Positions 30,447 through 41,167 are shown, numbered from the stretch's first letter. The stretch: DNA of 64,000 nucleotides from Nannobrachium achirus (GCA_963921795.1 OY997659.1:52014995-52078994); one strand, 5' to 3'. Made by a program: numbers and translations. Notes: generated from the letters alone by a model not told the origin.

Positions 30447-31556
30447 CATGCATTTTATCGCACTTCCGGTGCGAGTTCTGGCACCCATGGTGAGCTTCAT
30501 AGCCAGACATGATGCATGCCCGGTGGTCACGTGTTTCAATTCCTTCCTTATCTTCCTTGGATGTGAGGCCAAAAAGGTGCCCTCAGGATATCACGTTATC
30601 ATGAGCTCAAGGCCTGGAGGCCACTGTTGACCTTGGCTTGGAGCAAGCCCTCAGGTATTTCAAGACACTTCCCTCTCCATAGCTCTGTTTGTGCGTGTGC
30701 GCGCGCGCGTGAGAGAGAGATGTCTGTCTATGCAAAGCCGTGCCGTGCGCGACATACATTTGTTGAGCGTGACACACACACACACACGAGTCGTGCGCAT
30801 GCGCGCATGTTAGGGGGAACATGAATAGGGGCAACGGTGCCATGTATTATAGGCCTACACAATAATGTTGTCTACAAAAAGCAACCTCATGGTGGCGCTA
30901 GAAGAGGGGCATGTGAGAAATCAGGGGCTGTGGTTTGCCAGCCAAACTTTAGTGAATCTGTGAATCTTAGAATCTATGTGTTCTAGAGTTATGAAATCTG
31001 TGTTCTGGATGTATACATTCTGTGTTCTAGATCTATACTTTCTAAGTGCTTTAGTTCTATATTTTTATGAATTCTGAATGAAAGATTTTGTCTGGAGGGC
31101 CAAATTGTCATGTGAAGCTTGACCAATCCTCAATTCTGTATGCACAGGACATGTACGGGACATGTACGGGACATACAAAGCCACACCTTGGAAGCGGCTT
31201 TCAAATAACTGTACTCTGTCGAGGTACCAACTTTGCATCTTGTGCACAAGTTGAGATGTGCCGTTTCAACTCCTCAATATTCACTGCTATTTGGAACTAA
31301 ATATTTTGAGATGGGCGTCCGTGGCCAAATAAATATCATTTTGGGGGTCCTTCACATGAAAAGGTTTGAGAACCACTGACATAGTAGTCTCTCGAGAACA
31401 GACTAACTGAGCTCCAGTTAAGTGAAAAGGACCTTTTCTTTGACGATGGCTGGCCAGATTGCTGACATAGAAACATAGTTTTTTCCCAAAAAATCTTAGA
31501 AGGATTCAAAAGACACTTATAGAATCGGGTCAAAATTCAAATGTTCACGATTTTTC

Positions 31557-31630
31557 AAAAATAGCAGATCTACAAGCTCGCAGCGCGGCACTCAGTGCCG
31601 CGCTGTGAGCTTGTATATCTGCTATTTTTT
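31557..31630. repeat. hairpin element within array unit 1
   Basis: AAAATAGCAGATCTACAAGC, GCAGCGCGGCAC, then the complementary GTGCCGCGCTG and GAGCTTGTATATCTGCTATT form a palindrome of about 74 bp. Copies in the other units start at 35398, 39251, 43093, 46955, 50784, 54640 and 62322. Unit 8 has an altered version at 58496. Confidence 0.9.
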
Positions 31631-31890
31631 CAATATTTAAAGCATACAATATTGCGTTATAATGTGTTCAGGCCTAAATGGTTTTAAAGATTCCTCACAG
31701 ACACTTCATGACTTCATGAGTGAACTACTAGCACTCCCCAGTGAACTCAATAAAGATGCAGGATGGACTGGAATCACACAATTGACTCACTGCTTATTAG
31801 TGTAGCATCGTTTTGTATTCTAGCACCGCTCCTTCAATGAAATTAATGTACTGCCTATTTCTTCATCTGAGGTCACAAAAACTGCGTCAG

Positions 31891-31974
31891 CAATGAGCTT
31901 ACGTCATCGATCAATGAGCTTACATCATCGATCAATGAGCTTATGTCATCGATCAATGAGCTTACGCCATCGGC
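31891..31974 (+). promoter_or_regulatory. four tandem 21-bp CRE-like repeats upstream of the ADAM10-like gene
   Basis: Four units CAATGAGCTTACGTCATCGA (plus T or C) contain TTACGTCA, TTACATCA, TTATGTCA and TTACGCCA. The first is the complement of TGACGTAA, an ATF/CREB-type site. The block lies 245 to 162 bp before the ATG and about 6 bp before the TATA-like box. Equivalent blocks start at 35732, 39585, 43427, 47289, 51118, 54974, 58830 and 62656. Confidence 0.6.
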
Positions 31975-31980
31975 CCGTAG

Positions 31981-31989
31981 TTTAAAAAG
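31981..31989 (+). promoter_or_regulatory. TATA-like box of array copy 1
   Basis: TTTAAAAAG lies 155 bp before the start codon, immediately after the CRE-like repeats. It predicts transcription start near 32010-32015 and a 5' UTR of about 120 nt. It occurs at the same offset in every copy. Confidence 0.45.
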
Positions 31990-32097
31990 AGATGCCTTTC
32001 AACGTTAGTCTCTGTGCCGTTAAAGCTTGTATCGTTACTTTTGGTTAATTAGTATTCAGTTTCATCACTTGTAACTTCAAGAGCAGATCAAAGCACA

Positions 32098-32134
32098 TTC
32101 AGCTGAATCAAACTCTCAGTTTGATTCAGCTGAA
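32098..32134 (+). promoter_or_regulatory. perfect 16-bp stem hairpin abutting the start codon
   Basis: TTCAGCTGAATCAAAC, then loop TCTCA, then GTTTGATTCAGCTGAA. The stem ends one base before the ATG. It is identical in all nine copies (starts at 35939, 39792, 43634, 47496, 51325, 55181, 59037 and 62863). In the mRNA it would sit in the path of the scanning ribosome. The same symmetry could alternatively act in DNA, since TTCAGCTGAA holds an E-box-type CAGCTG. Confidence 0.9.
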
Positions 32135-32135
32135 A

Positions 32136-33461
32136 ATGAACTCATTTAAGAAGGTGTTGCTGGTTCTTTGCTTTCTACAGAGCACTGCATGTCAGCTCAG
32201 AGACCCGCTGAACCAACACATCTGCCATCATGAAGGCCTGTCATATGACAGAGAGGCCCTGCAGAAGACAGCAGCATCTGAAGACGGCGTCCTGATGCTG
32301 AACTTCAAGGCTTATGGAAGGATCTTTAACTTGAAGATGAAGAGGGACAACAGCCTGTTGTCTCCACACCTCATGCTGGAGGCGCCCAATGCCAGCGCTC
32401 ACATTTACACCGTAGAGGCCTTGGGTGAGAATGGCACCGTAACCCATGGCACTGTGATCGATGGCCGCTTCGAGGGCCTGATCCACACGGGTCAAGGCAC
32501 ATACCATGTGGAACGTTCTGAGACCTACTTCAATGTGAGTGTTCCCCATCACTCTGTCATCTTTCATGAGAAGGACACCAGCTATCCTCATAGTGGCTCC
32601 CAGGAGGGTGGCTGTGCTGACCACTCACTCTCTGTGGAGGAGACGGCGTCCCAGCCATCAGACCCGATTAAAACAAGGTGGTGCGGCATGTACCTCCAGG
32701 CTGACCACCTCTACTTGAGGAAACACAAGACAGAGGAGCAGGTCGCGAAAATGCTAAACGAAAACATGAAGTTCCTCAACAAAGTGTTTGACAGGGTCAC
32801 TTTTGAGGAATTCCTGGGTGGATCAACGAAACTCCAATTTTATGTGAAAAAGATGACCATCTACGGAGATTCAAACAATGACTTCAAGGATGAGCGCATG
32901 AATGTAATGCAGGTTTTGGATGTCCTCTCAAAACAGAATCACGACGACTACTGCCTTTCCTATTTGTTCACCAGCAGAGTGGACAGGTGGACAGGGTCGA
33001 TTGGCGAAGCTAGTCTTGGGCAGCCGGAGGTAGAGGCGGGAATCTGCGCAAAGAACTCGATGTCGTATCCAAATGGCCCAACCCGACCCCCATGTAAAGA
33101 ACTTTGGTCTAAGAACACAGGCGTTGTTACTGACCTAGACAAATATGGTCAAAATATCAGACCTATAACCACACATATCAACTTTGCCCATAATATTGGA
33201 CACAGCCTTGGCTCCCCACATGACGATGTGGTACATGACGTCTGCAACAAGCTTGGCAAACACAATGACGAATGCAATAAGGTGAAGGCTGACTCATTCA
33301 TTATGTATTATGGAAACACACCAGGGAACCGGCCAAACAACATCTTGTACTCACCATGCAGCAAGTGCAGCATGTATACTGTGCTAAACGGCTCTAGGTT
33401 AGCAACTGGCGAATTAGGAGAAAGACCAAGAAGATGCTTAAGCTTCAATAAACCTCGTTAA
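32136..33461 (+). CDS. secreted ADAM10-like pseudoprotease, array copy 1
   Basis: This is a single-exon gene of 441 codons. The start is the ATG at 32136, which has A at -3 and directly precedes a hydrophobic signal peptide (VLLVLCFLQSTACQ). The ADAM10 prodomain follows (HEGLSYDREALQ, YGRIFNLKMKRDNSL, GTVIDGRFEGLI, EGGCADHS with the cysteine-switch Cys). The metalloprotease domain comes next (SKQNHDDYCLSYLFTSR, HINFAHNIGHSLGSPHD, Met-turn FIMYYGN). The protein ends there, without disintegrin, Cys-rich, membrane or cytoplasmic parts. The HExxH glutamate is Asn, and no RXKR furin site separates prodomain and protease. N-x-S/T sites occur at NAS, NGT, NVS and NGS. Copy 1 lacks 12 bp (codons MRCL) present in the others and has Arg for Lys in RVDRWTG. 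Absence of introns, compared with multi-exon ADAM10, points to a retrocopy. Confidence 0.88.
   Translation: MNSFKKVLLVLCFLQSTACQLRDPLNQHICHHEGLSYDREALQKTAASEDGVLMLNFKAYGRIFNLKMKRDNSLLSPHLMLEAPNASAHIYTVEALGENGTVTHGTVIDGRFEGLIHTGQGTYHVERSETYFNVSVPHHSVIFHEKDTSYPHSGSQEGGCADHSLSVEETASQPSDPIKTRWCGMYLQADHLYLRKHKTEEQVAKMLNENMKFLNKVFDRVTFEEFLGGSTKLQFYVKKMTIYGDSNNDFKDERMNVMQVLDVLSKQNHDDYCLSYLFTSRVDRWTGSIGEASLGQPEVEAGICAKNSMSYPNGPTRPPCKELWSKNTGVVTDLDKYGQNIRPITTHINFAHNIGHSLGSPHDDVVHDVCNKLGKHNDECNKVKADSFIMYYGNTPGNRPNNILYSPCSKCSMYTVLNGSRLATGELGERPRRCLSFNKPR
33447..33452 (+). terminator. poly(A) signal inside the last codons of the ADAM10-like gene
   Basis: AAT-AAA encodes Asn-Lys of the terminal SFNKPR and forms a canonical AATAAA 7 bases before the stop codon. 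If used, cleavage would fall within about 20 nt after TAA, leaving almost no 3' UTR. It is present at the same place in all copies that extend this far. Confidence 0.5.
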
Positions 33462-35976
33462 ATACCTCTGTTAGTATTCTTTAAAACTAATAGAGATGAG
33501 ACGGTTGTGTGTCCTTTTGGTAGCTTTATTGACATCCACTCCACCTCTCCTGAGTGAAATGTCTGGAGCTGGAGTCTGGTGCAACGCACAGGTCCTGGAC
33601 CTGGTGAGACGTAGGAGGGGCCCGGACAGGAGTCAATCCACAGAGCCTGGTCCTTCCTTGCGCCAGATTTCCTCTCCCAGCCTCGGCAGAGTAGTTCCAG
33701 AGTGGTGGAGTGAGTGGCCCTGTCTTTCCCTAATAGGACTGAGAGAGAGAGAGAGAAGTATAGAGCTAAGACTTAGCCACCGCTCACTTCAAACTTGCTT
33801 TGATTTTTTTTTTCAAAATGAAAATGCATTTCAACACGTGAGTTGTGTCATTAAATCAGATCTGTCTTTCACTCACTGTTTGACTGCAATGCATGCATGC
33901 AAGATGCACTGCATGGCTGCCCTGCCTCCCCCCCCCCCTCCCTCTTGACTTGCCTTCACCAATAGCGTTGTCAGGTCACTGGTGCATCAGGCTTGTGCCA
34001 CTTGTTTTTTTTTGTGCCGATATAAAGTATAATTAAAGCAAGACGGAGGCACGCCGTCTCAGGTGATCTTGAGCACCGTGGGACACCGCTGAGTGAGCGG
34101 CAGCGACCGAGTGGCCGTGTCGAGCGGTGCGAAAGTTGCATGATGAGCCGACTCAGACAGATGGTGACTCTTAGTTGGAGAGACAGCCGCTGGCCGCCGC
34201 GTCCACGTCCAGTGTGGGAAGCCTATTGCCCATCGGCCCCCACAGTTGCGCTCAGGGTCATTGGGAAAACGGCGGTCGCTTCACTGACATGCATTTTATC
34301 GCACTTCCGGTGCGAGTTCTGGCACCCATGGTGAGCTTCATAGCCAGACATGATGCATGCCCGGTGGTCACGTGTTTCAATTCCTTCCTTATCTTCCTTG
34401 GATGTGAGGCCAAAAAGGTGCCCTCAGGATATCACGTTATCATGAGCTCAAGGCCTGGAGGCCACTGTTGACCTTGGCTTGGAGCAAGCCCTCAGGTATT
34501 TCAAGACACTTCCCTCTCCATAGCTCTGTTTGTGCGTGTGCGCGCGCGCGTGAGAGAGAGATGTCTGTCTATGCAAAGCCGTGCCGTGCGCGACATACAT
34601 TTGTTGAGCGTGACACACACACACACACGAGTCGTGCGCATGCGCGCATGTTAGGGGGAACATGAATAGGGGCAACGGTGCCATGTATTATAGGCCTACA
34701 CAATAATGTTGTCTACAAAAAGCAACCTCATGGTGGCGCTAGAAGAGGGGCATGTGAGAAATCAGGGGCTGTGGTTTGCCAGCCAAACTTTAGTGAATCT
34801 GTGAATCTTAGAATCTATGTGTTCTAGAGTTATGAAATCTGTGTTCTGGATGTATACATTCTGTGTTCTAGATCTATACTTTCTAAGTGCTTTAGTTCTA
34901 TATTTTTATGAATTCTGAATGAAAGATTTTGTCTGGAGGGCCAAATTGTCATGTGAAGCTTGACCAATCCTCAATTCTGTATGCACAGGACATGTACGGG
35001 ACATGTACGGGACATACAAAGCCACACCTTGGAAGCGGCTTTCAAATAACTGTACTCTGTCGAGGTACCAACTTTGCATCTTGTGCACAAGTTGAGATGT
35101 GCCGTTTCAACTCCTCAATATTCACTGCTATTTGGAACTAAATATTTTGAGATGGGGGTCCGTGGCCAAATAAATATCATTTTGGGGGTCCTTCACATGA
35201 AAAGGTTTGAGAACCACTGACATAGTAGTCTCTCGAGAACAGACTAACTGAGCTCCAGTTAAGTGAAAAGGACCTTTTCTTTGACGATGGCTGGCCAGAT
35301 TGCTGACATAGAAACATAGTTTTTTCCCAAAAAATCTTAGAAGGATTCAAAAGACACTTATAGAATCGGGTCAAAATTCAAATGTTCACGATTTTTCAAA
35401 AATAGCAGATCTACAAGCTCGCAGCGCGGCACTCAGTGCCGCGCTGTGAGCTTGTATATCTGCTATTTTTTCAATATTTAAAGCATAAAATATTGCGTTA
35501 TAATGTGTTCAGGCCTAAATGGTTTTAAAGATTCCTCACAGACACTTCATGACTTCATGAGTGAACTACTAGCACTCCCCAGTGAACTCAATAAAGATGC
35601 AGGATGGACTGGAATCACACAATTGACTCACTGCTTATTAGTGTAGCATCGTTTTGTATTCTAGCACCGCTCCTTCAATGAAATTAATGTACTGCCTATT
35701 TCTTCATCTGAGGTCACAAAAACTGCGTCAGCAATGAGCTTACGTCATCGATCAATGAGCTTACATCATCGATCAATGAGCTTATGTCATCGATCAATGA
35801 GCTTACGCCATCGGCCCGTAGTTTAAAAAGAGATGCCTTTCAACGTTAGTCTCTGTGCCGTTAAAGCTTGTATCGTTACTTTTGGTTAATTAGTATTCAG
35901 TTTCATCACTTGTAACTTCAAGAGCAGATCAAAGCACATTCAGCTGAATCAAACTCTCAGTTTGATTCAGCTGAAA

Positions 35977-37314
35977 ATGAACTCATTTAAGATGAGATGT
36001 TTGAAGGTGTTGCTGGTTCTTTGCTTTCTACAGAGCACTGCATGTCAGCTCAGAGACCCGCTGAACCAACACATCTGCCATCATGAAGGCCTGTCATATG
36101 ACAGAGAGGCCCTGCAGAAGACAGCAGCATCTGAAGACGGCGTCCTGATGCTGAACTTCAAGGCTTATGGAAGGATCTTTAACTTGAAGATGAAGAGGGA
36201 CAACAGCCTGTTGTCTCCACACCTCATGCTGGAGGCGCCCAATGCCAGCGCTCACATTTACACCGTAGAGGCCTTGGGTGAGAATGGCACCGTAACCCAT
36301 GGCACTGTGATCGATGGCCGCTTCGAGGGCCTGATCCACACGGGTCAAGGCACATACCATGTGGAACGTTCTGAGACCTACTTCAATGTGAGTGTTCCCC
36401 ATCACTCTGTCATCTTTCATGAGAAGGACACCAGCTATCCTCATAGTGGCTCCCAGGAGGGTGGCTGTGCTGACCACTCACTCTCTGTGGAGGAGACGGC
36501 GTCCCAGCCATCAGACCCGATTAAAACAAGGTGGTGCGGCATGTACCTCCAGGCTGACCACCTCTACTTGAGGAAACACAAGACAGAGGAGCAGGTCGCG
36601 AAAATGCTAAACGAAAACATGAAGTTCCTCAACAAAGTGTTTGACAGGGTCACTTTTGAGGAATTCCTGGGTGGATCAACGAAACTCCAATTTTATGTGA
36701 AAAAGATGACCATCTACGGAGATTCAAACAATGACTTCAAGGATGAGCGCATGAATGTAATGCAGGTTTTGGATGTCCTCTCAAAACAGAATCACGACGA
36801 CTACTGCCTTTCCTATTTGTTCACCAGCAGAGTGGACAAGTGGACAGGGTCGATTGGCGAAGCTAGTCTTGGGCAGCCGGAGGTAGAGGCGGGAATCTGC
36901 GCAAAGAACTCGATGTCGTATCCAAATGGCCCAACCCGACCCCCATGTAAAGAACTTTGGTCTAAGAACACAGGCGTTGTTACTGACCTAGACAAATATG
37001 GTCAAAATATCAGACCTATAACCACACATATCAACTTTGCCCATAATATTGGACACAGCCTTGGCTCCCCACATGACGATGTGGTACATGACGTCTGCAA
37101 CAAGCTTGGCAAACACAATGACGAATGCAATAAGGTGAAGGCTGACTCATTCATTATGTATTATGGAAACACACCAGGGAACCGGCCAAACAACATCTTG
37201 TACTCACCATGCAGCAAGTGCAGCATGTATACTGTGCTAAACGGCTCTAGGTTAGCAACTGGCGAATTAGGAGAAAGACCAAGAAGATGCTTAAGCTTCA
37301 ATAAACCTCGTTAA
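35977..37314 (+). CDS. secreted ADAM10-like pseudoprotease, array copy 2
   Basis: This is the intact 445-codon reference form. The signal peptide is about residues 1-24 and the prodomain about 25-185, with cysteine-switch Cys164. The protease domain is about 186-445. The zinc motif runs His356-Asn357-Ile-Gly-His360 to His366-Asp367, and the Met-turn Met is at 394. The three zinc ligands are kept and the general-base Glu is replaced. Copies 5, 6 and 7 encode the same protein. An alternative in-frame start at Met6 would shorten the signal peptide slightly. Confidence 0.88.
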   Translation: MNSFKMRCLKVLLVLCFLQSTACQLRDPLNQHICHHEGLSYDREALQKTAASEDGVLMLNFKAYGRIFNLKMKRDNSLLSPHLMLEAPNASAHIYTVEALGENGTVTHGTVIDGRFEGLIHTGQGTYHVERSETYFNVSVPHHSVIFHEKDTSYPHSGSQEGGCADHSLSVEETASQPSDPIKTRWCGMYLQADHLYLRKHKTEEQVAKMLNENMKFLNKVFDRVTFEEFLGGSTKLQFYVKKMTIYGDSNNDFKDERMNVMQVLDVLSKQNHDDYCLSYLFTSRVDKWTGSIGEASLGQPEVEAGICAKNSMSYPNGPTRPPCKELWSKNTGVVTDLDKYGQNIRPITTHINFAHNIGHSLGSPHDDVVHDVCNKLGKHNDECNKVKADSFIMYYGNTPGNRPNNILYSPCSKCSMYTVLNGSRLATGELGERPRRCLSFNKPR

Positions 37315-39829
37315 ATACCTCTGTTAGTATTCTTTAAAACTAATAGAGATGAGACGGTTGTGTGTCCTTTTGGTAGCTTTATTGACATCCACTCCACCTC
37401 TCCTGAGTGAAATGTCTGGAGCTGGAGTCTGGTGCAACGCACAGGTCCTGGACCTGGTGAGACGTAGGAGGGGCCCGGACAGGAGTCAATCCACAGAGCC
37501 TGGTCCTTCCTTGCGCCAGATTTCCTCTCCCAGCCTCGGCAGAGTAGTTCCAGAGTGGTGGAGTGAGTGGCCCTGTCTTTCCCTAATAGGACTGAGAGAG
37601 AGAGAGAGAAGTATAGAGCTAAGACTTAGCCACCGCTCACTTCAAACTTGCTTTGATTTTTTTTTTCAAAATGAAAATGCATTTCAACACGTGAGTTGTG
37701 TCATTAAATCAGATCTGTCTTTCACTCACTGTTTGACTGCAATGCATGCATGCAAGATGCACTGCATGGCTGCCCTGCCTCCCCCCCCCCCTCCCTCTTG
37801 ACTTGCCTTCACCAATAGCGTTGTCAGGTCACTGGTGCATCAGGCTTGTGCCACTTGTTTTTTTTTGTGCCGATATAAAGTATAATTAAAGCAAGACGGA
37901 GGCACGCCGTCTCAGGTGATCTTGAGCACCGTGGGACACCGCTGAGTGAGCGGCAGCGACCGAGTGGCCGTGTCGAGCGGTGCGAAAGTTGCATGATGAG
38001 CCGACTCAGACAGATGGTGACTCTTAGTTGGAGAGACAGCCGCTGGCCGCCGCGTCCACGTCCAGTGTGGGAAGCCTATTGCCCATCGGCCCCCACAGTT
38101 GCGCTCAGGGTCATTGGGAAAACGGCGGTCGCTTCACTGACATGCATTTTATCGCACTTCCGGTGCGAGTTCTGGCACCCATGGTGAGCTTCATAGCCAG
38201 ACATGATGCATGCCCGGTGGTCACGTGTTTCAATTCCTTCCTTATCTTCCTTGGATGTGAGGCCAAAAAGGTGCCCTCAGGATATCACGTTATCATGAGC
38301 TCAAGGCCTGGAGGCCACTGTTGACCTTGGCTTGGAGCAAGCCCTCAGGTATTTCAAGACACTTCCCTCTCCATAGCTCTGTTTGTGCGTGTGCGCGCGC
38401 GCGTGAGAGAGAGATGTCTGTCTATGCAAAGCCGTGCCGTGCGCGACATACATTTGTTGAGCGTGACACACACACACACACGAGTCGTGCGCATGCGCGC
38501 ATGTTAGGGGGAACATGAATAGGGGCAACGGTGCCATGTATTATAGGCCTACACAATAATGTTGTCTACAAAAAGCAACCTCATGGTGGCGCTAGAAGAG
38601 GGGCATGTGAGAAATCAGGGGCTGTGGTTTGCCAGCCAAACTTTAGTGAATCTGTGAATCTTAGAATCTATGTGTTCTAGAGTTATGAAATCTGTGTTCT
38701 GGATGTATACATTCTGTGTTCTAGATCTATACTTTCTAAGTGCTTTAGTTCTATATTTTTATGAATTCTGAATGAAAGATTTTGTCTGGAGGGCCAAATT
38801 GTCATGTGAAGCTTGACCAATCCTCAATTCTGTATGCACAGGACATGTACGGGACATGTACGGGACATACAAAGCCACACCTTGGAAGCGGCTTTCAAAT
38901 AACTGTACTCTGTCGAGGTACCAACTTTGCATCTTGTGCACAAGTTGAGATGTGCCGTTTCAACTCCTCAATATTCACTGCTATTTGGAACTAAATATTT
39001 TGAGATGGGGGTCCGTGGCCAAATAAATATCATTTTGGGGGTCCTTCACATGAAAAGGTTTGAGAACCACTGACATAGTAGTCTCTCGAGAACAGACTAA
39101 CTGAGCTCCAGTTAAGTGAAAAGGACCTTTTCTTTGACGATGGCTGGCCAGATTGCTGACATAGAAACATAGTTTTTTCCCAAAAAATCTTAGAAGGATT
39201 CAAAAGACACTTATAGAATCGGGTCAAAATTCAAATGTTCACGATTTTTCAAAAATAGCAGATCTACAAGCTCGCAGCGCGGCACTCAGTGCCGCGCTGT
39301 GAGCTTGTATATCTGCTATTTTTTCAATATTTAAAGCATAAAATATTGCGTTATAATGTGTTCAGGCCTAAATGGTTTTAAAGATTCCTCACAGACACTT
39401 CATGACTTCATGAGTGAACTACTAGCACTCCCCAGTGAACTCAATAAAGATGCAGGATGGACTGGAATCACACAATTGACTCACTGCTTATTAGTGTAGC
39501 ATCGTTTTGTATTCTAGCACCGCTCCTTCAATGAAATTAATGTACTGCCTATTTCTTCATCTGAGGTCACAAAAACTGCGTCAGCAATGAGCTTACGTCA
39601 TCGATCAATGAGCTTACATCATCGATCAATGAGCTTATGTCATCGATCAATGAGCTTACGCCATCGGCCCGTAGTTTAAAAAGAGATGCCTTTCAACGTT
39701 AGTCTCTGTGCCGTTAAAGCTTGTATCGTTACTTTTGGTTAATTAGTATTCAGTTTCATCACTTGTAACTTCAAGAGCAGATCAAAGCACATTCAGCTGA
39801 ATCAAACTCTCAGTTTGATTCAGCTGAAA

Positions 39830-41167
39830 ATGAACTCATTTAAGATGAGATGTTTGAAGGTGTTGCTGGTTCTTTGCTTTCTACAGAGCACTGCATGTCA
39901 GCTCAGAGACCCGCTGAACCAACACATCTGCCATCATGAAGGCCTGTCATATGACAGAGAGGCCCTGCAGAAGACAGCAGCATCTGAAGACGGCGTCCTG
40001 ATGCTGAACTTCAAGGCTTATGGAAGGATCTTTAACTTGAAGATGAAGAGGGACAACAGCCTGTTGTCTCCACACCTCATGCTGGAGGCGCCCAATGCCA
40101 GCGCTCACATTTACACCGTAGAGGCCTTGGGTGAGAATGGCACCGTAACCCATGGCACTGTGATCGATGGCCGCTTCGAGGGCCTGATCCACACGGGTCA
40201 AGGCACATACCATGTGGAACGTTCTGAGACCTACTTCAATGTGAGTGTTCCCCATCACTCTGTCATCTTTCATGAGAAGGACACCAGCTATCCTCATAGT
40301 GGCTCCCAGGAGGGTGGCTGTGCTGACCACTCACTCTCTGTGGAGGAGACGGCGTCCCAGCCATCAGACCCGATTAAAACAAGGTGGTGCGGCATGTACC
40401 TCCAGGCTGACCACCTCTACTTGAGGAAACACAAGACAGAGGAGCAGGTCGCGAAAATGCTAAACGAAAACATGAAGTTCCTCAACAAAGTGTTTGACAG
40501 GGTCACTTTTGAGGAATTCCTGGGTGGATCAACGAAACTCCAATTTTATGTGAAAAAGATGACCATCTACGGAGATTCAAACAATGACTTCAAGGATGAG
40601 CGCATGAATGTAATGCAGGTTTTGGATGTCCTCTCAAAACAGAATCACGACGACTACTGCCTTTCCTATTTGTTCACCAGCAGAAAGTTTAAGTGGACAG
40701 GGTCGATTGGCGAAGCTAGTCTTGGGCAGCCGGAGGTAGAGGCGGGAATCTGCGCAAAGAACTCGATGTCGTATCCAAATGGCCCAACCCGACCCCCATG
40801 TAAAGAACTTTGGTCTAAGAACACAGGCGTTGTTACTGACCTAGACAAATATGGTCAAAATATCAGACCTATAACCACACATATCAACTTTGCCCATAAT
40901 ATTGGACACAGCCTTGGCTCCCCACATGACGATGTGGTACATGACGTCTGCAACAAGCTTGGCAAACACAATGACGAATGCAATAAGGTGAAGGCTGACT
41001 CATTCATTATGTATTATGGAAACACACCAGGGAACCGGCCAAACAAAATCTTGTACTCACCATGCAGCAAGTGCAGCATGTATACTGTGCTAAACGGCTC
41101 TAGGTTAGCAACTGGCGAATTAGGAGAAAGACCAAGAAGATGCTTAAGCTTCAATAAACCTCGTTAA
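39830..41167 (+). CDS. secreted ADAM10-like pseudoprotease, array copy 3 (variant)
   Basis: This copy is intact, with 445 codons. It differs from copy 2 by two adjacent residues, VD to KF (SRKFKWTG), caused by five changed bases within six, and by Asn to Lys in RPNKILYS. The Phe aligns with the Phe of the DRDFDDG stretch of ADAM10, so this may be an older allele or a converted patch rather than fresh mutation. HNIGH is unchanged. Confidence 0.87.
   Translation: MNSFKMRCLKVLLVLCFLQSTACQLRDPLNQHICHHEGLSYDREALQKTAASEDGVLMLNFKAYGRIFNLKMKRDNSLLSPHLMLEAPNASAHIYTVEALGENGTVTHGTVIDGRFEGLIHTGQGTYHVERSETYFNVSVPHHSVIFHEKDTSYPHSGSQEGGCADHSLSVEETASQPSDPIKTRWCGMYLQADHLYLRKHKTEEQVAKMLNENMKFLNKVFDRVTFEEFLGGSTKLQFYVKKMTIYGDSNNDFKDERMNVMQVLDVLSKQNHDDYCLSYLFTSRKFKWTGSIGEASLGQPEVEAGICAKNSMSYPNGPTRPPCKELWSKNTGVVTDLDKYGQNIRPITTHINFAHNIGHSLGSPHDDVVHDVCNKLGKHNDECNKVKADSFIMYYGNTPGNRPNKILYSPCSKCSMYTVLNGSRLATGELGERPRRCLSFNKPR

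Noticed and set aside
32241..32624. 127-residue antisense frame inside every ADAM10-like gene
   Set aside because: It is a shadow of the well-supported plus-strand gene.
33496..33948. 150-residue frame after each ADAM10-like gene, opening MRRLCVLLVALLTSTPPLLS
   Set aside because: The start looks like a signal peptide, but the rest is low complexity ending in a poly-Pro tract whose length varies with the poly-C run, and unit 8 shifts frame there. Its repetition in all units only reflects unit identity.
34175..34471. 98-residue frame at the beginning of each unit
   Set aside because: No recognisable domain. Unit 1 has a different upstream sequence and start. Conservation is explained by the array.
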